64,000 nucleotides of DNA from assembly GCA_028278205.1 (NCBI GenBank), contig JANQES010000054.1:95905-159904 (forward strand), in the 5' to 3' direction. The position numbers and the translations under genes are program-made. This DNA comes from Rhodothermales bacterium. Lineage in GTDB: Bacteria > Bacteroidota > Rhodothermia > Rhodothermales > Bin80. Below the pieces are notes generated by a model. That model saw only the letters and a list, made by a program, of their open reading frames with translations. It was not told the DNA's origin and searched no databases. Shown here in pieces: positions 52,005 through 59,763 of this stretch. Position 1 is the stretch's first letter; each line of letters starts with the position of its first letter.

Positions 52005-52106
52005 TCCTTGGTGTCTCCGTGCACGCACTTTCAGACAACTTAACGGCCCTGGGGTGGGGAAGGTGAGGCGGGGGAGGCAGCCCTGTTCGTTTTGCTTTTT
52101 TCAGAT

Positions 52107-52163
52107 AGTCATGGGTCATGAGTATCTTACAAAAAAATAACCCATGACTCATGACCCATGACA
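52107..52163. repeat. ATGACCC-heptamer inverted repeat carrying a start codon
   Basis: Left arm 52107-52122 (ATGGGTC, ATGAGTA); right arm 52137-52163 (CCCATGACTC, ATGACCC, ATGACAG). The ATG at 52158 taken as start of the next gene is the ATG of the last heptamer. Confidence 0.75.
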
Positions 52164-53615
52164 GCGAGCGCCAGCGAGCGTAATGACTCCTCATCGACGG
52201 TGTTGCCGTGCTGCATAGAGGCGCCGGATGCCTACCGGCCCAGGGCACAGTACGCCCTGCGGATGCTACTGCTCCCGCTGGGAATCGATCCCCGATGGAT
52301 AGACCGGGAGGATCTGGCAGACGGCGGGCTGTATTACGGACCGAGCCCCGACGACGCGCCGGAGGGTGTGCTGAAGCTGCGCCTGGCTCCGGAGACGGCG
52401 GCGTATTTCGAGGACGTGACGCCCTACCGCGCGAGCGCGATGCGATGGCGACGCTGGGACGGCGAGCGCTGGCCCGTCCTCTTTGTCGATGCCGAGACGG
52501 GCGATGATGATCTGGTAGCATCGGCATTTTTCTGGCTTTCCGGCTGGCAGGAACACGTCACGCCCCTGCGCGACCGGCACGGGCGTTTCCCTCATCATGC
52601 CTCGTTGCAAGCCCGCTTCGACACCACCACGCGCCCGGCGGTCGATGCCTATCGCGAGCGGCTGGCCGGCGAACTCCGTCGTCTCGGCATTCCCTTTCAG
52701 CGCCGGACCTGGAGTGGAGCGGCCTGGGCCTTTTGCCCCACGCACGACGTCGATTACCTGCGAAAGTGGCGCAAAGGGATGGTGTACCGGGAAGTCGTGC
52801 TTTACTTCCTGCGCAACCATCGCCGCGCGTCGCCGGGCCGCCGCCTCCGGCGCTTCGGACGGTTCTTGCGCGATTGGCTCAAACCCGGCGACGTTTACCG
52901 GAGGGCCTTCGAACGGCTCCATCACGAGACCACCGTGCGCGGCGGCACGGCCACGTTTTTTCTCAAAACCGGCGCCCACGGAAAGCATGACGTGTTTTAT
53001 GCGCCGGACGATCCGTATCTCCATCAGCGCATCACCGCGCTGGAGGAAGGCGGGTTCGAGATCGGGTTGCATCCGAGTTACTATGCCCATACGCATCTGG
53101 AATATCTGCACGAAGAACGGCGCCGGCTTGCCGGGGCGGTGACGCAGACGCCCGTCTCGGTGCGGCAGCATTATCTGCGCTATGAAGCCCCGACCACGCC
53201 GCGCCTGCATCAAATCGCCGGCTTTCGGATCGATTCGTCGCTGGGCTTTTCGGAGTGGGAGGGCTTTCGGCATGCCACCTGCCTGCCGTTTCAGCGCTTC
53301 GATGTGCAGGCCAACGCGCCGATGGATCTCTGGGAGATGCCGCTCTCGATGATGGAATCGGCCATCTTTAACCGCCGGGCGCTCTCCCTCGACGAGGCGC
53401 TGCGCGTCACGGCGGATCTCTTGCAGACCTGCCGGCGCTTCGGCGGCGTGGCGGTGATGCTGTGGCACAACGTGCTCTGGGACGAACTCGACCATCCCGG
53501 CTGGGGCCTGCATTTCATCGAAACACTCGACGCCGCCGAAGCCGAAGGCGCCCGGATCGCGTCGCTGCGGGACGCGCTGGCTTCGTGGCTAGGAGGTTCG
53601 GATTTTAGATTTTGA
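52158..53615 (+). CDS. Polysaccharide deacetylase-like protein (DUF7033-type N-terminus)
   Basis: 485 residues. A mixed N-terminal domain (1-185) is followed by a region like NodB deacetylases: FCPTHDVDYLRKW (the Asp-Asp/His motif, here HDVD), EIGLHPSYYAHTHLEYLHEE (His pair of the metal site), RQHYLRYEAP, and VAVMLWHNVLWDEL. Enzymes of this fold remove N-acetyl groups from cell-wall or exopolysaccharide sugars, but activity here is inferred. Start and stop are both supplied by repeats: the ATG is in a heptamer arm and the C-terminal DFRF-TGA is read from a TTTGGAT arm. Confidence 0.82.
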   Translation: MTASASERNDSSSTVLPCCIEAPDAYRPRAQYALRMLLLPLGIDPRWIDREDLADGGLYYGPSPDDAPEGVLKLRLAPETAAYFEDVTPYRASAMRWRRWDGERWPVLFVDAETGDDDLVASAFFWLSGWQEHVTPLRDRHGRFPHHASLQARFDTTTRPAVDAYRERLAGELRRLGIPFQRRTWSGAAWAFCPTHDVDYLRKWRKGMVYREVVLYFLRNHRRASPGRRLRRFGRFLRDWLKPGDVYRRAFERLHHETTVRGGTATFFLKTGAHGKHDVFYAPDDPYLHQRITALEEGGFEIGLHPSYYAHTHLEYLHEERRRLAGAVTQTPVSVRQHYLRYEAPTTPRLHQIAGFRIDSSLGFSEWEGFRHATCLPFQRFDVQANAPMDLWEMPLSMMESAIFNRRALSLDEALRVTADLLQTCRRFGGVAVMLWHNVLWDELDHPGWGLHFIETLDAAEAEGARIASLRDALASWLGGSDFRF

Positions 53616-53648
53616 TTTTTTGGATTTTGGTTAATCCAAAATCCAAAC
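53600..53648. repeat. TTTGGAT inverted repeat overlapping a gene end
   Basis: GGATTTTAGATTTTGATTTT (53600-53619) plus TTGGATTTTGG pair with TTAATCCAAAATCCAAACC (53631-53649). The TGA stop of the deacetylase-like gene lies in the left arm. The remaining spacer to 53879 has no other structure recognised. Confidence 0.75.
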
Positions 53649-53879
53649 CCGTAACCCATCCCACCTCGTAGCGTATCGGAGCCGGGCAGGGCGCCGAACC
53701 GGAGGCGTTTTGCCGCGTTCGTTTTAAACATTTCAGCGCCGGACGCAGCGCGCGTCGTTCGGATGCTGTATCTTCATCGTTCTGCACACCATGCTATTGG
53801 GCCTGTATGGGATCTTGCATGGCCGAGAATCTGCCGGGTTGATCCACCCCGGCAGTCTCTCAGAAGCGCGCACTCACCC

Positions 53880-54914
53880 ATGGCGGATAATCCCCTTCAA
53901 GCAGAGATCGAACTGACGACGGCAGAAGAGCCCACCCCGGCCTACGTCTTGCCGGTGACGCCCGAAGCTGCCTGGCCGCATCACTCGGTCTTGTTGCTTT
54001 TTACGCTTTTGTGGGGCGGCAATTTCGTGTTGGCCGAAGTAGCCTTACGCGAGATGGCGCCTATCTCTTTCAGCGTTGCTCGCTTCTTGATGGGCGGCGG
54101 CGCGATGTTCGCCATTCTCTACCTGCAAGCACGCAGCGAGGCGAGCAAGAACGGCGCCGGCATCCAGCTTTTCCCCTCGATTGATCGAAGCCATTGGCCG
54201 CGTCTGCTTCTGGTCTCGGTGTTGGGCGCCACCCTCGCGCCGTGGCTGGGCATCGAAGGGCTGGGCCTGACCAACGGGGCGCGGGCTTCGCTCTGGCTGG
54301 CGCTGGGGCCTGTCCTGAGCGTCGGTATCGGCGCGCTGATGCGGACTGAGCGTATCGGTAAGATGGGCATCCTGGGCGTCGTCCTGGCCGGCCTCGGCGC
54401 GGTGGTGCTGGCCGCCGACGGCTTTAACCCCGAACAGGCCGGCTACTGGCGCGGCGACGTGTTGCTGTTCGTGGCGCTGCTCATGGCCGTGGGCGAGTTG
54501 CATCTAATCAAACCCCTCGCGGCCACCTATGGCGCCACGCCCATGGTAGCCGCGCGGACGGCCATCGGCGGGCTTCTCTACGTGCTGGTTGCTTCGCCGT
54601 CGCTGGTGGAACAGACGTGGCTTACCTTCGGCGTGTGGACGTGGATCGCCATTTTGGCCGGCGGCGCCATCGGCATCGGCCTGGGGCAGTGGGTCAAGGT
54701 GCGCGCCCTCGATACGCTGGGACCGACGCGCGTGGTGCTCTACGGCAATCTCGTTCCGGTGGCTGCGCTGGTGTTGGCGTGGCTGGCCCTCGGCGCCGCG
54801 CCCTCGATGCTCGAAATCGTCGCTGCCGTGTTGATCATCCTCGGCGCCGTCTGTCTCGAACTGCTCGATGCCTACAAGCACCCCACCGACGCGACGACGG
54901 AGGCGTCGTTGTAG
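53880..54914 (+). CDS. EamA family (DMT) transporter
   Basis: 344 residues with ten predicted membrane helices in two EamA halves. The first has LLLFTLLWGGNFVLAEVALREMAPISFSVARFL and a GLTNGARASLWLALGPVLS segment; the second begins near LLFVALLMAVGELHLIKP and has the matching TLGPTRVVLYGNLVPVAALVLAWLALG. Members export or import amino acids, metabolites or nucleotide sugars; substrate unknown. The start at 53880 gives an unusual acidic 35-residue N-terminal tail before the first helix. Confidence 0.92.
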   Translation: MADNPLQAEIELTTAEEPTPAYVLPVTPEAAWPHHSVLLLFTLLWGGNFVLAEVALREMAPISFSVARFLMGGGAMFAILYLQARSEASKNGAGIQLFPSIDRSHWPRLLLVSVLGATLAPWLGIEGLGLTNGARASLWLALGPVLSVGIGALMRTERIGKMGILGVVLAGLGAVVLAADGFNPEQAGYWRGDVLLFVALLMAVGELHLIKPLAATYGATPMVAARTAIGGLLYVLVASPSLVEQTWLTFGVWTWIAILAGGAIGIGLGQWVKVRALDTLGPTRVVLYGNLVPVAALVLAWLALGAAPSMLEIVAAVLIILGAVCLELLDAYKHPTDATTEASL

Positions 54915-54923
54915 TTCGTTTTT

Positions 54924-54941
54924 CAACTGAGCTATGGGCGC
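54924..54941 (-). other. tRNA 5'-end fragment (remnant)
   Basis: On the minus strand GCGCCCATAGCTCAGTTG matches the 5' end of a bacterial tRNA (acceptor strand, TA, D-stem GCTC, AGTTG), and then the match stops. It differs from the intact tRNA-Arg at 32015-32088. No anticodon arm follows. Confidence 0.55.
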
Positions 54942-54957
54942 ATCAAGAAATTATCTT

Positions 54958-55005
54958 TTCCATTTTCTCGTTCTCACGCTGAAGCGTGAGAACGAGAAAA
55001 TGGAA
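54958..55005. terminator. Perfect 23-bp-arm palindrome between the EamA gene and a small ORF
   Basis: Arms 54958-54980 (TTCCATTTTCTCGTTCTCAC and onward) and 54983-55005 are exact complements with a GA loop. Position 45 bp after the EamA stop suits a terminator, though the stem is long and AT-rich at its base. Confidence 0.65.
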
Positions 55006-55034
55006 TCAACCAACCATCACACACGGAGCGTTTT

Positions 55035-55325
55035 ATGGAACCTGAATTGGGCGTAGGCGACTATACCGCCGAGCAAGAAGGCGGCACCGTCATCATACAT
55101 GCTACGGGCGAGACCCCCTCCGCCGGCTACCGGGTCTGGCTAGAAAAGTCCATGATCGCGGTGTATCCGCCGGAGTTTATTCTATACTGGGAACCACCCA
55201 GCGGGCTGGCTGCCGATATGATGACGCCGTTCGTCGTCCACATTACCTTTCCTGCCGACGGGGTCGTCAAGCAGGTCACCGTACACGATGCCGACGGCAA
55301 GCACGAGGTGCCGGTGCGGTCCTGA
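55035..55325 (+). CDS. Small hypothetical protein, 96 aa
   Basis: An ATG with CGGAGCG upstream gives a soluble, beta-rich product (GGTVIIHATGETPSAGYRVWLEK, TPFVVHITFPADGVVKQVTVHDADG). The pattern suggests a single Ig-like or protease-inhibitor-like sandwich; no family is claimed. Codon use matches the genome. It stands between two repeats. Confidence 0.65.
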   Translation: MEPELGVGDYTAEQEGGTVIIHATGETPSAGYRVWLEKSMIAVYPPEFILYWEPPSGLAADMMTPFVVHITFPADGVVKQVTVHDADGKHEVPVRS

Positions 55326-55326
55326 T

Positions 55327-55505
55327 GTATCGAAAGGGAGAGAGGGGGAGAGGGAGAAAGGAAATTTTGAATTACGAATAACGAACAGCGAATGGCGAAC
55401 GGGACGTACTTTCTGTTTAACCGCAAAGGGCGCAGAGAAGGCGCAAAGACCGCGAAGATTCTCTGTGTGCTTTGTGCCTTCTTTGCGTTCTCTGCGGTTA
55501 AAAAA
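55327..55505. repeat. Composite repeat: purine run, GAATNAC heptamers, GGCGAACGGGACGTACT, and CGCAAAG inverted repeat
   Basis: Starts 2 bp after the TGA stop. 55332-55360 is a GA-only run; 55364-55398 reads GAATTAC, GAATAAC, GAACAGC, GAATGGC, GAACGGG (five 7-nt units). 55396-55412 is the 17-nt arm seen at 26432-26448. 55416-55458 (TTTAACCGCAAAGGGCGCAG) and 55462-55505 (TTTGCGTTCTCTGCGGTTAAA) form an inverted repeat. Four repeat classes stand side by side. Confidence 0.8.
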
Positions 55506-55535
55506 CCATGATCTACCACCCCCACCACCATTACG

Positions 55536-57083
55536 ATGAACACTTTCATGAAGCGATTTGCAAGCCTGGCCGCCTACGTGCTCGTTGTAGCTGTTTTTTC
55601 GATGGCCGGATGCCGGGGGACGCAGCCTGTGGCTGTAGAGCAAACCCCGGATCCTGAGCAGGTGGCGGCGGAGCGTATCATCACCGCGCTCATCCTTCAA
55701 CTCAACGACGTATACGAGATCACCCCGGTGCAAGGCGGCAAGGCCGGCGGCCTGGCTCGTGTAGCGACGTTGATCAAACGCCTGGAGGCCGAAAACCCGA
55801 ACACCTACGTCGTCCTCGCCGGTGATTTCTACAGCCCGTCGGCCATCGGCACGGCGAAAGTCGAGGGCGAGCGCCTGGCCGGCAAGCAGATGGTGGCGGT
55901 GCTCAACGCCATGGGGCTCGACTACGTCACCTTCGGCAATCACGAGTTCGACATCGCTCGCGACCTGTTTTACAAGCGGCTCGCTGAATCGGAGTTTAAA
56001 TACATTTCGGGTAATGTTTTCGATGAGAACGGGCGGCCTTTTCCCGGGGTGCTGCCTCACGAGATCATCAAGGTGCCCGGCCAGCCCGGCGATACGTTGC
56101 GCATCGGCCTCGTCGGCGTGACCATCGACAGCAACCCGGAGTCGTACGTCAGCTACACCGATCCCATCGAAGCCGTCAAAAAGGGGCTTGCTGCGCTTGA
56201 GGGACGCACCGACGCGCAACTGGCCATCACCCACCTGACGTTGGACCAGGATGCCGAACTGGCTGCCGAAGCGCCGGACCTCGACCTGATCATGGGCGGC
56301 CACGAGCATGAAAACTGGCTGCTCGAACGCGGCGCCGGCATGACGCCCATTGCCAAAGCCGACGCCAACGCCCGCACGGCCTACCTCCATCATCTGCGTT
56401 TCAACCCTGCCAACGGCAACCTCTCGGTGCGGTCGCGCCTGCTTGACATCACCGACGCGCTTCCCGACGACCCGGCGACCGCCGCCGTGGTGGATAAATG
56501 GGTGGAACTCGGCTTCGAGGGTTTCCGGCAACAGGGGCTCAAACCCGCCGAGCCGGTCGTCACGCTCCCCGACGCCCTCGACGGGCGCGAGAGCACCGTG
56601 CGCAACCGGTCGTCCAACCTCACCGATCTCATCGTTCAGGCGATGCTCGGTGTAGCGCCGCAGGCCGAACTGGCCATCACCAACGGCGGCTCGATCCGCA
56701 TCGACGACGTCATCCCGCCGGGCACGCTCATCGAATACGACGTGATCCGCATCCTGCCCTTCGGCGGCGACATCGTCAGCGTTGACATGAAAGGCAGCCT
56801 GCTCGACAGCGTCCTGACGCAGGGCGTTGCTAACAGAGGCACCGGCGGCTTTTTACATCATGCCAACGTCACGCAGCAAGCGGGTGCGTGGCAGGTCAAC
56901 GGCCAGCCCATCGAGCCCGCACGCACCTACCGCGTGGCTACCGACGCCTTCCTGGTCACGGGGCTGGAGCAGAACCTGAGCTATCTCAACTACGACAACC
57001 CCGGCCTGACCGCCGCGGGCACTCACGGCGACGTCCGCCTGGCCGTCATCGCCGAGTTGAAACGGCGATACGGGGCGCCCTGA
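55536..57083 (+). CDS. 5'-nucleotidase / metallophosphatase lipoprotein (UshA-like)
   Basis: 515 residues. A signal peptide with lipobox (VFSMAGC) places it at the envelope. The metallophosphatase domain has LQLNDVYEI, VVLAGDFYSPS, GNHEFDIA (metal and catalytic His) and MGGHEHEN (late His pair). The C-terminal 5'-nucleotidase domain has TNGGSIRIDDVIPPG and ILPFGGDIVSVDMKG. It releases phosphate from extracellular nucleotides. The start is the ATG at 55536; the one at residue 5 is also possible. Confidence 0.94.
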   Translation: MNTFMKRFASLAAYVLVVAVFSMAGCRGTQPVAVEQTPDPEQVAAERIITALILQLNDVYEITPVQGGKAGGLARVATLIKRLEAENPNTYVVLAGDFYSPSAIGTAKVEGERLAGKQMVAVLNAMGLDYVTFGNHEFDIARDLFYKRLAESEFKYISGNVFDENGRPFPGVLPHEIIKVPGQPGDTLRIGLVGVTIDSNPESYVSYTDPIEAVKKGLAALEGRTDAQLAITHLTLDQDAELAAEAPDLDLIMGGHEHENWLLERGAGMTPIAKADANARTAYLHHLRFNPANGNLSVRSRLLDITDALPDDPATAAVVDKWVELGFEGFRQQGLKPAEPVVTLPDALDGRESTVRNRSSNLTDLIVQAMLGVAPQAELAITNGGSIRIDDVIPPGTLIEYDVIRILPFGGDIVSVDMKGSLLDSVLTQGVANRGTGGFLHHANVTQQAGAWQVNGQPIEPARTYRVATDAFLVTGLEQNLSYLNYDNPGLTAAGTHGDVRLAVIAELKRRYGAP

Positions 57084-57352
57084 TTTTTCCGGCACAGGCG
57101 TTTGTTTCGCCAGCGTATTGTGCCGGTGAAAGGCCTACACGTTCTCCGGTTTTCTCCCTACACCGGATGGAGGGATTTCCTGTCAATGCTTGAATAAATC
57201 CATATTATTGTTACTTCAGGGTGATTCTGTGGAGATTCCCACTGGTCGTAAGTATTGATCTACCACAATCACAGAACGCCTATTTGTATGATTATTCACC
57301 TGGCCCCGAGGCACGTCCCACCATAGTGCGGGGTCCATAAACCTGTGGAACC
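57084..57352. other. Spacer upstream of the TIR cassette
   Basis: No gene or inverted repeat of the classes above. It is likely to hold the cassette promoter; TATTTGTATGATTATT near 57281 is AT-rich but no box is claimed. Confidence 0.4.
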
Positions 57353-58624
57353 ATGGAACGGTTAAGCACTGTCAATGGCAGGGTCAAGGAGCAAGATGTC
57401 ATCCAACTCTTCGAATCCGTGAGCATGGAGGCCATCAAGCAATGGCTCAAGGCTCAAGGCCTCCCGTATTCGCAAAAAAGCAGAGAGCTATTCTTTGTGA
57501 TGCTCACCGGGTATGTGAACGAAGGAAAACTGACCCTGGGCCAATTAAAGAAGGCCATGTTGGATTTTGAGGAGCATGGAGCTAAAGAATATTTCTTTTT
57601 TACAATCGACAGTCCATTTAAAGGCAAACGCAAAGAGGACTTTTTAGCGCACCTCGAAACCATCGAATTATGGAGCGACAACGAGATGGTTTTAGCCAGC
57701 ACGTTGTATTCTGATGAGCGGGTCCGGGCCGGCAAAACCCCCGACTATCTTATGGTCGATTATATCACGTGGGAAGACCATAAAGACGGCCCGCACATTC
57801 GCGCCAAATTTTCTGAGACCCACAAACACCTGAGCTTTAATCCTGTGACGGGGGTCGTCACCGAAGAGGAGCGAACCAAGATTATCGTCCTCATCCACGA
57901 TGTCAAAACCGGCTTTACCCAACTGCGGTTTGACCGGCCCAGCGACGTTCACGATCACGTCGATGACAAGCACCGGATCAGTAAAGAGGCGTATCAAGCC
58001 TATTATCGGAGGATGGTTAATTACATCCTCGGGGTCTACGTCGAGGGGTGGGAAGACCTGAGGCGGTTTATGAAAAACCTGGCGCATACACCGCCGCCGG
58101 AATCGCCGCCGCCCCCACCGCCGAAATACCCTGGACGACCCGTGCCGCCGACCACCGGAGCGCGCGAGCCGGACTCGGAGGCCGGAGGGCCGCCGCCCGA
58201 ACCCCCCGCGATCAAGCCGGCAGAGGCCATCCTCAAACCACCCGAAGTCAAACTGAAAGAGTTGCAGAAACCCGGCGTGTTTCGGATGCGATATGAAGAG
58301 GTGCGTACGGGGATGAACTCGATCCAAAGTTATACGGCCCTCAACCCCAAAGCCGACATCCGGGGGGATAGAGCGCACAAAGGGGCAGCCAATGCGGATG
58401 GCAGCACCTGGCTCTATCGGGTGATCAAGGGCTATTGGTTGCCTGGTACGTGTGGAAGGTATACGCTCAAGCGTGAGTTGTTTATGGGCATGAACATGAG
58501 GGAAAAGAAAATCTGGTTTGCCGCAGACTGTATGCCGGAAGAGGTCAATTATGCACTATGCAGGATTAAAGCCATACGCAAAGAAGTATCACCAACTAGA
58601 GCCGCTGTTCCTTCAGCTGGATAA
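57353..58624 (+). CDS. Unknown protein of a TIR cassette (SAP-like N-terminus, proline-rich linker)
   Basis: 423 residues, soluble. Residues 20-75 (MEAIKQWLKAQGLPYSQKSR and onward) have the helix-turn-helix spacing of SAP-like nucleic-acid-binding motifs; resemblance only. Residues 80-245 form a mixed domain without known motif. Residues 246-300 are a proline-rich linker (PPPESPPPPPPKYPGRPVPP). The last 120 residues form a second domain (FRMRYEEVRTGMNSIQSYTA, GYWLPGTCGRYTL). No family recognised. The 131-aa gene overlaps its 3' end by 74 bp. GC is lower than in the neighbours. A sensor or adaptor role for the TIR effector is inferred from context only. Confidence 0.78.
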   Translation: MERLSTVNGRVKEQDVIQLFESVSMEAIKQWLKAQGLPYSQKSRELFFVMLTGYVNEGKLTLGQLKKAMLDFEEHGAKEYFFFTIDSPFKGKRKEDFLAHLETIELWSDNEMVLASTLYSDERVRAGKTPDYLMVDYITWEDHKDGPHIRAKFSETHKHLSFNPVTGVVTEEERTKIIVLIHDVKTGFTQLRFDRPSDVHDHVDDKHRISKEAYQAYYRRMVNYILGVYVEGWEDLRRFMKNLAHTPPPESPPPPPPKYPGRPVPPTTGAREPDSEAGGPPPEPPAIKPAEAILKPPEVKLKELQKPGVFRMRYEEVRTGMNSIQSYTALNPKADIRGDRAHKGAANADGSTWLYRVIKGYWLPGTCGRYTLKRELFMGMNMREKKIWFAADCMPEEVNYALCRIKAIRKEVSPTRAAVPSAG

Positions 58625-58946
58625 GTATCTCAAACAGGCTTCGGAGCAGGAGGAAGCCTACCGGACGGTCGTCCCGGCTCTGCTGGCCGAGAAACTAGAC
58701 GTGGTGGAGGAGGTAGCGTTGCTGCTACTTCATTTCGCGCACAAGGCGCACATCCTTGAGCCAACCTACGTGGCCTACTCGCCGAAAAACAACTGGCTCC
58801 TGGGTGAATTTCGTTCAAAAGATAGGATTCCTGAAGTCTTATACAGTGCCCCTGAAGACGTTTATTACTCGATCAATGAGTATTACGTTGAATTGCTGTT
58901 CCGTTTTAAGAATCGCAAACCGGGGAATCCCAAAATAGAGCAATGA
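58551..58946 (+). CDS. Unknown 131-aa protein of the TIR cassette
   Basis: Starts at ATG 58551 with GAAGAGG 6 bp upstream, inside the 3' end of the 423-aa gene, so the two are translationally coupled. Soluble: helical N-terminal half (YHQLEPLFLQLDKYLKQASE, VVEEVALLLLHFAHKAHILE) and a C-terminal half with aromatic residues (NNWLLGEFRSKD, DVYYSINEYYVELLFRFKN). No family recognised. Its stop is about 10 bp from the TIR start. The in-frame ATG at 58518 is less likely. Confidence 0.75.
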   Translation: MHYAGLKPYAKKYHQLEPLFLQLDKYLKQASEQEEAYRTVVPALLAEKLDVVEEVALLLLHFAHKAHILEPTYVAYSPKNNWLLGEFRSKDRIPEVLYSAPEDVYYSINEYYVELLFRFKNRKPGNPKIEQ

Positions 58947-58956
58947 GGTGCCTGTC

Positions 58957-59655
58957 GTGAACAAAAAGAAGAAAATATACATACCTTCATCGACAACCGA
59001 TGATACGTTTTTAGGGTACGCCGGGCATTATCTCAGCACCGCAGATTCCACAAAACGACCTAAAGAACTGGCGTCGCAAGATCTGAATAGTATTTTCAGA
59101 GGTGCCGTGGTGCTCTACTACGTCGAGCCTGTTGAATACGGGTACATTGTCCATGGGCCGGAGGTGACGGACGTGCCGGAGGGGGCTGACAAGCTTGAGG
59201 AGCCTTCGGAAGAGCAAGAGACAGACGAGGAAGAAGAACCCACGGATCAGGAACCGTTTGTGTTCATTAGCTATTCGCGCAAAGATCTGAATGCAATAGC
59301 TTTATCCCTGGCTAAAGTGTTGAAGGCAGCCCGTGTTAAACGGTGGATCGACATAGAAATAACGCCTGGTAAATTTTGGGACACCGCTGTAGATGAAGCG
59401 CTGGAAAGTTGCACCTGTCTGGTGGTAATTCTGACGGAAGCGTCTGTTGCCTCCGACCGTGTTTTGGATGAAGTAGAATCTGTTAGGAGCCATAGTGGGG
59501 CGGGGAAGGTTGTGCCGTATCTCTATGAGCACTGTAAAGTCCCTGCGAGCCTGAGTCGCATACAACGCATTGATTCAACGGCCCACGAGCCCAGCCCAAT
59601 CCTGACGTCTTTTGCTTCGCTGCTCCATACCTTAAAGGACACCTACGGCCTGTGA
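58957..59655 (+). CDS. TIR-domain protein
   Basis: About 232 residues. An N-terminal region of about 85 residues (YIPSSTTDDTFLGYAGHYLS, AVVLYYVEPVEYGYIVHGPE) is joined by an acidic linker (EEQETDEEEEPTDQE) to a TIR fold. The TIR part begins FVFISYSRKD, then RVKRWIDIEITPGKFWD, CTCLVVILTEASVASDRVLDEVESV, and KVVPYLYE. The Glu in LDEVES (E175 counted from the GTG at 58948) stands where NAD-cleaving TIR domains have their catalytic Glu. The GTG at 58957 has a GAGG 8 bp upstream and is preferred. Bacterial TIR proteins commonly deplete NAD+ or make signal molecules in anti-phage defence. Confidence 0.88.
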   Translation: MNKKKKIYIPSSTTDDTFLGYAGHYLSTADSTKRPKELASQDLNSIFRGAVVLYYVEPVEYGYIVHGPEVTDVPEGADKLEEPSEEQETDEEEEPTDQEPFVFISYSRKDLNAIALSLAKVLKAARVKRWIDIEITPGKFWDTAVDEALESCTCLVVILTEASVASDRVLDEVESVRSHSGAGKVVPYLYEHCKVPASLSRIQRIDSTAHEPSPILTSFASLLHTLKDTYGL

Positions 59656-59763
59656 ACGCGGTGAGGGAAAAAGCCTGCGATGGATAGCGAAGGGGAGGGT
59701 GTTTTGGCAAAGCAGCCTCCTCTCCGTACTTTGCACGCGGCGTTTTACTAATCATGGAATGTG

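Noticed and set aside
57353..59655. Thoeris, CBASS or STAND-type system
   Set aside because: No ThsA-like SIR2/SLOG protein, no nucleotide cyclase and no NTPase in the cassette.
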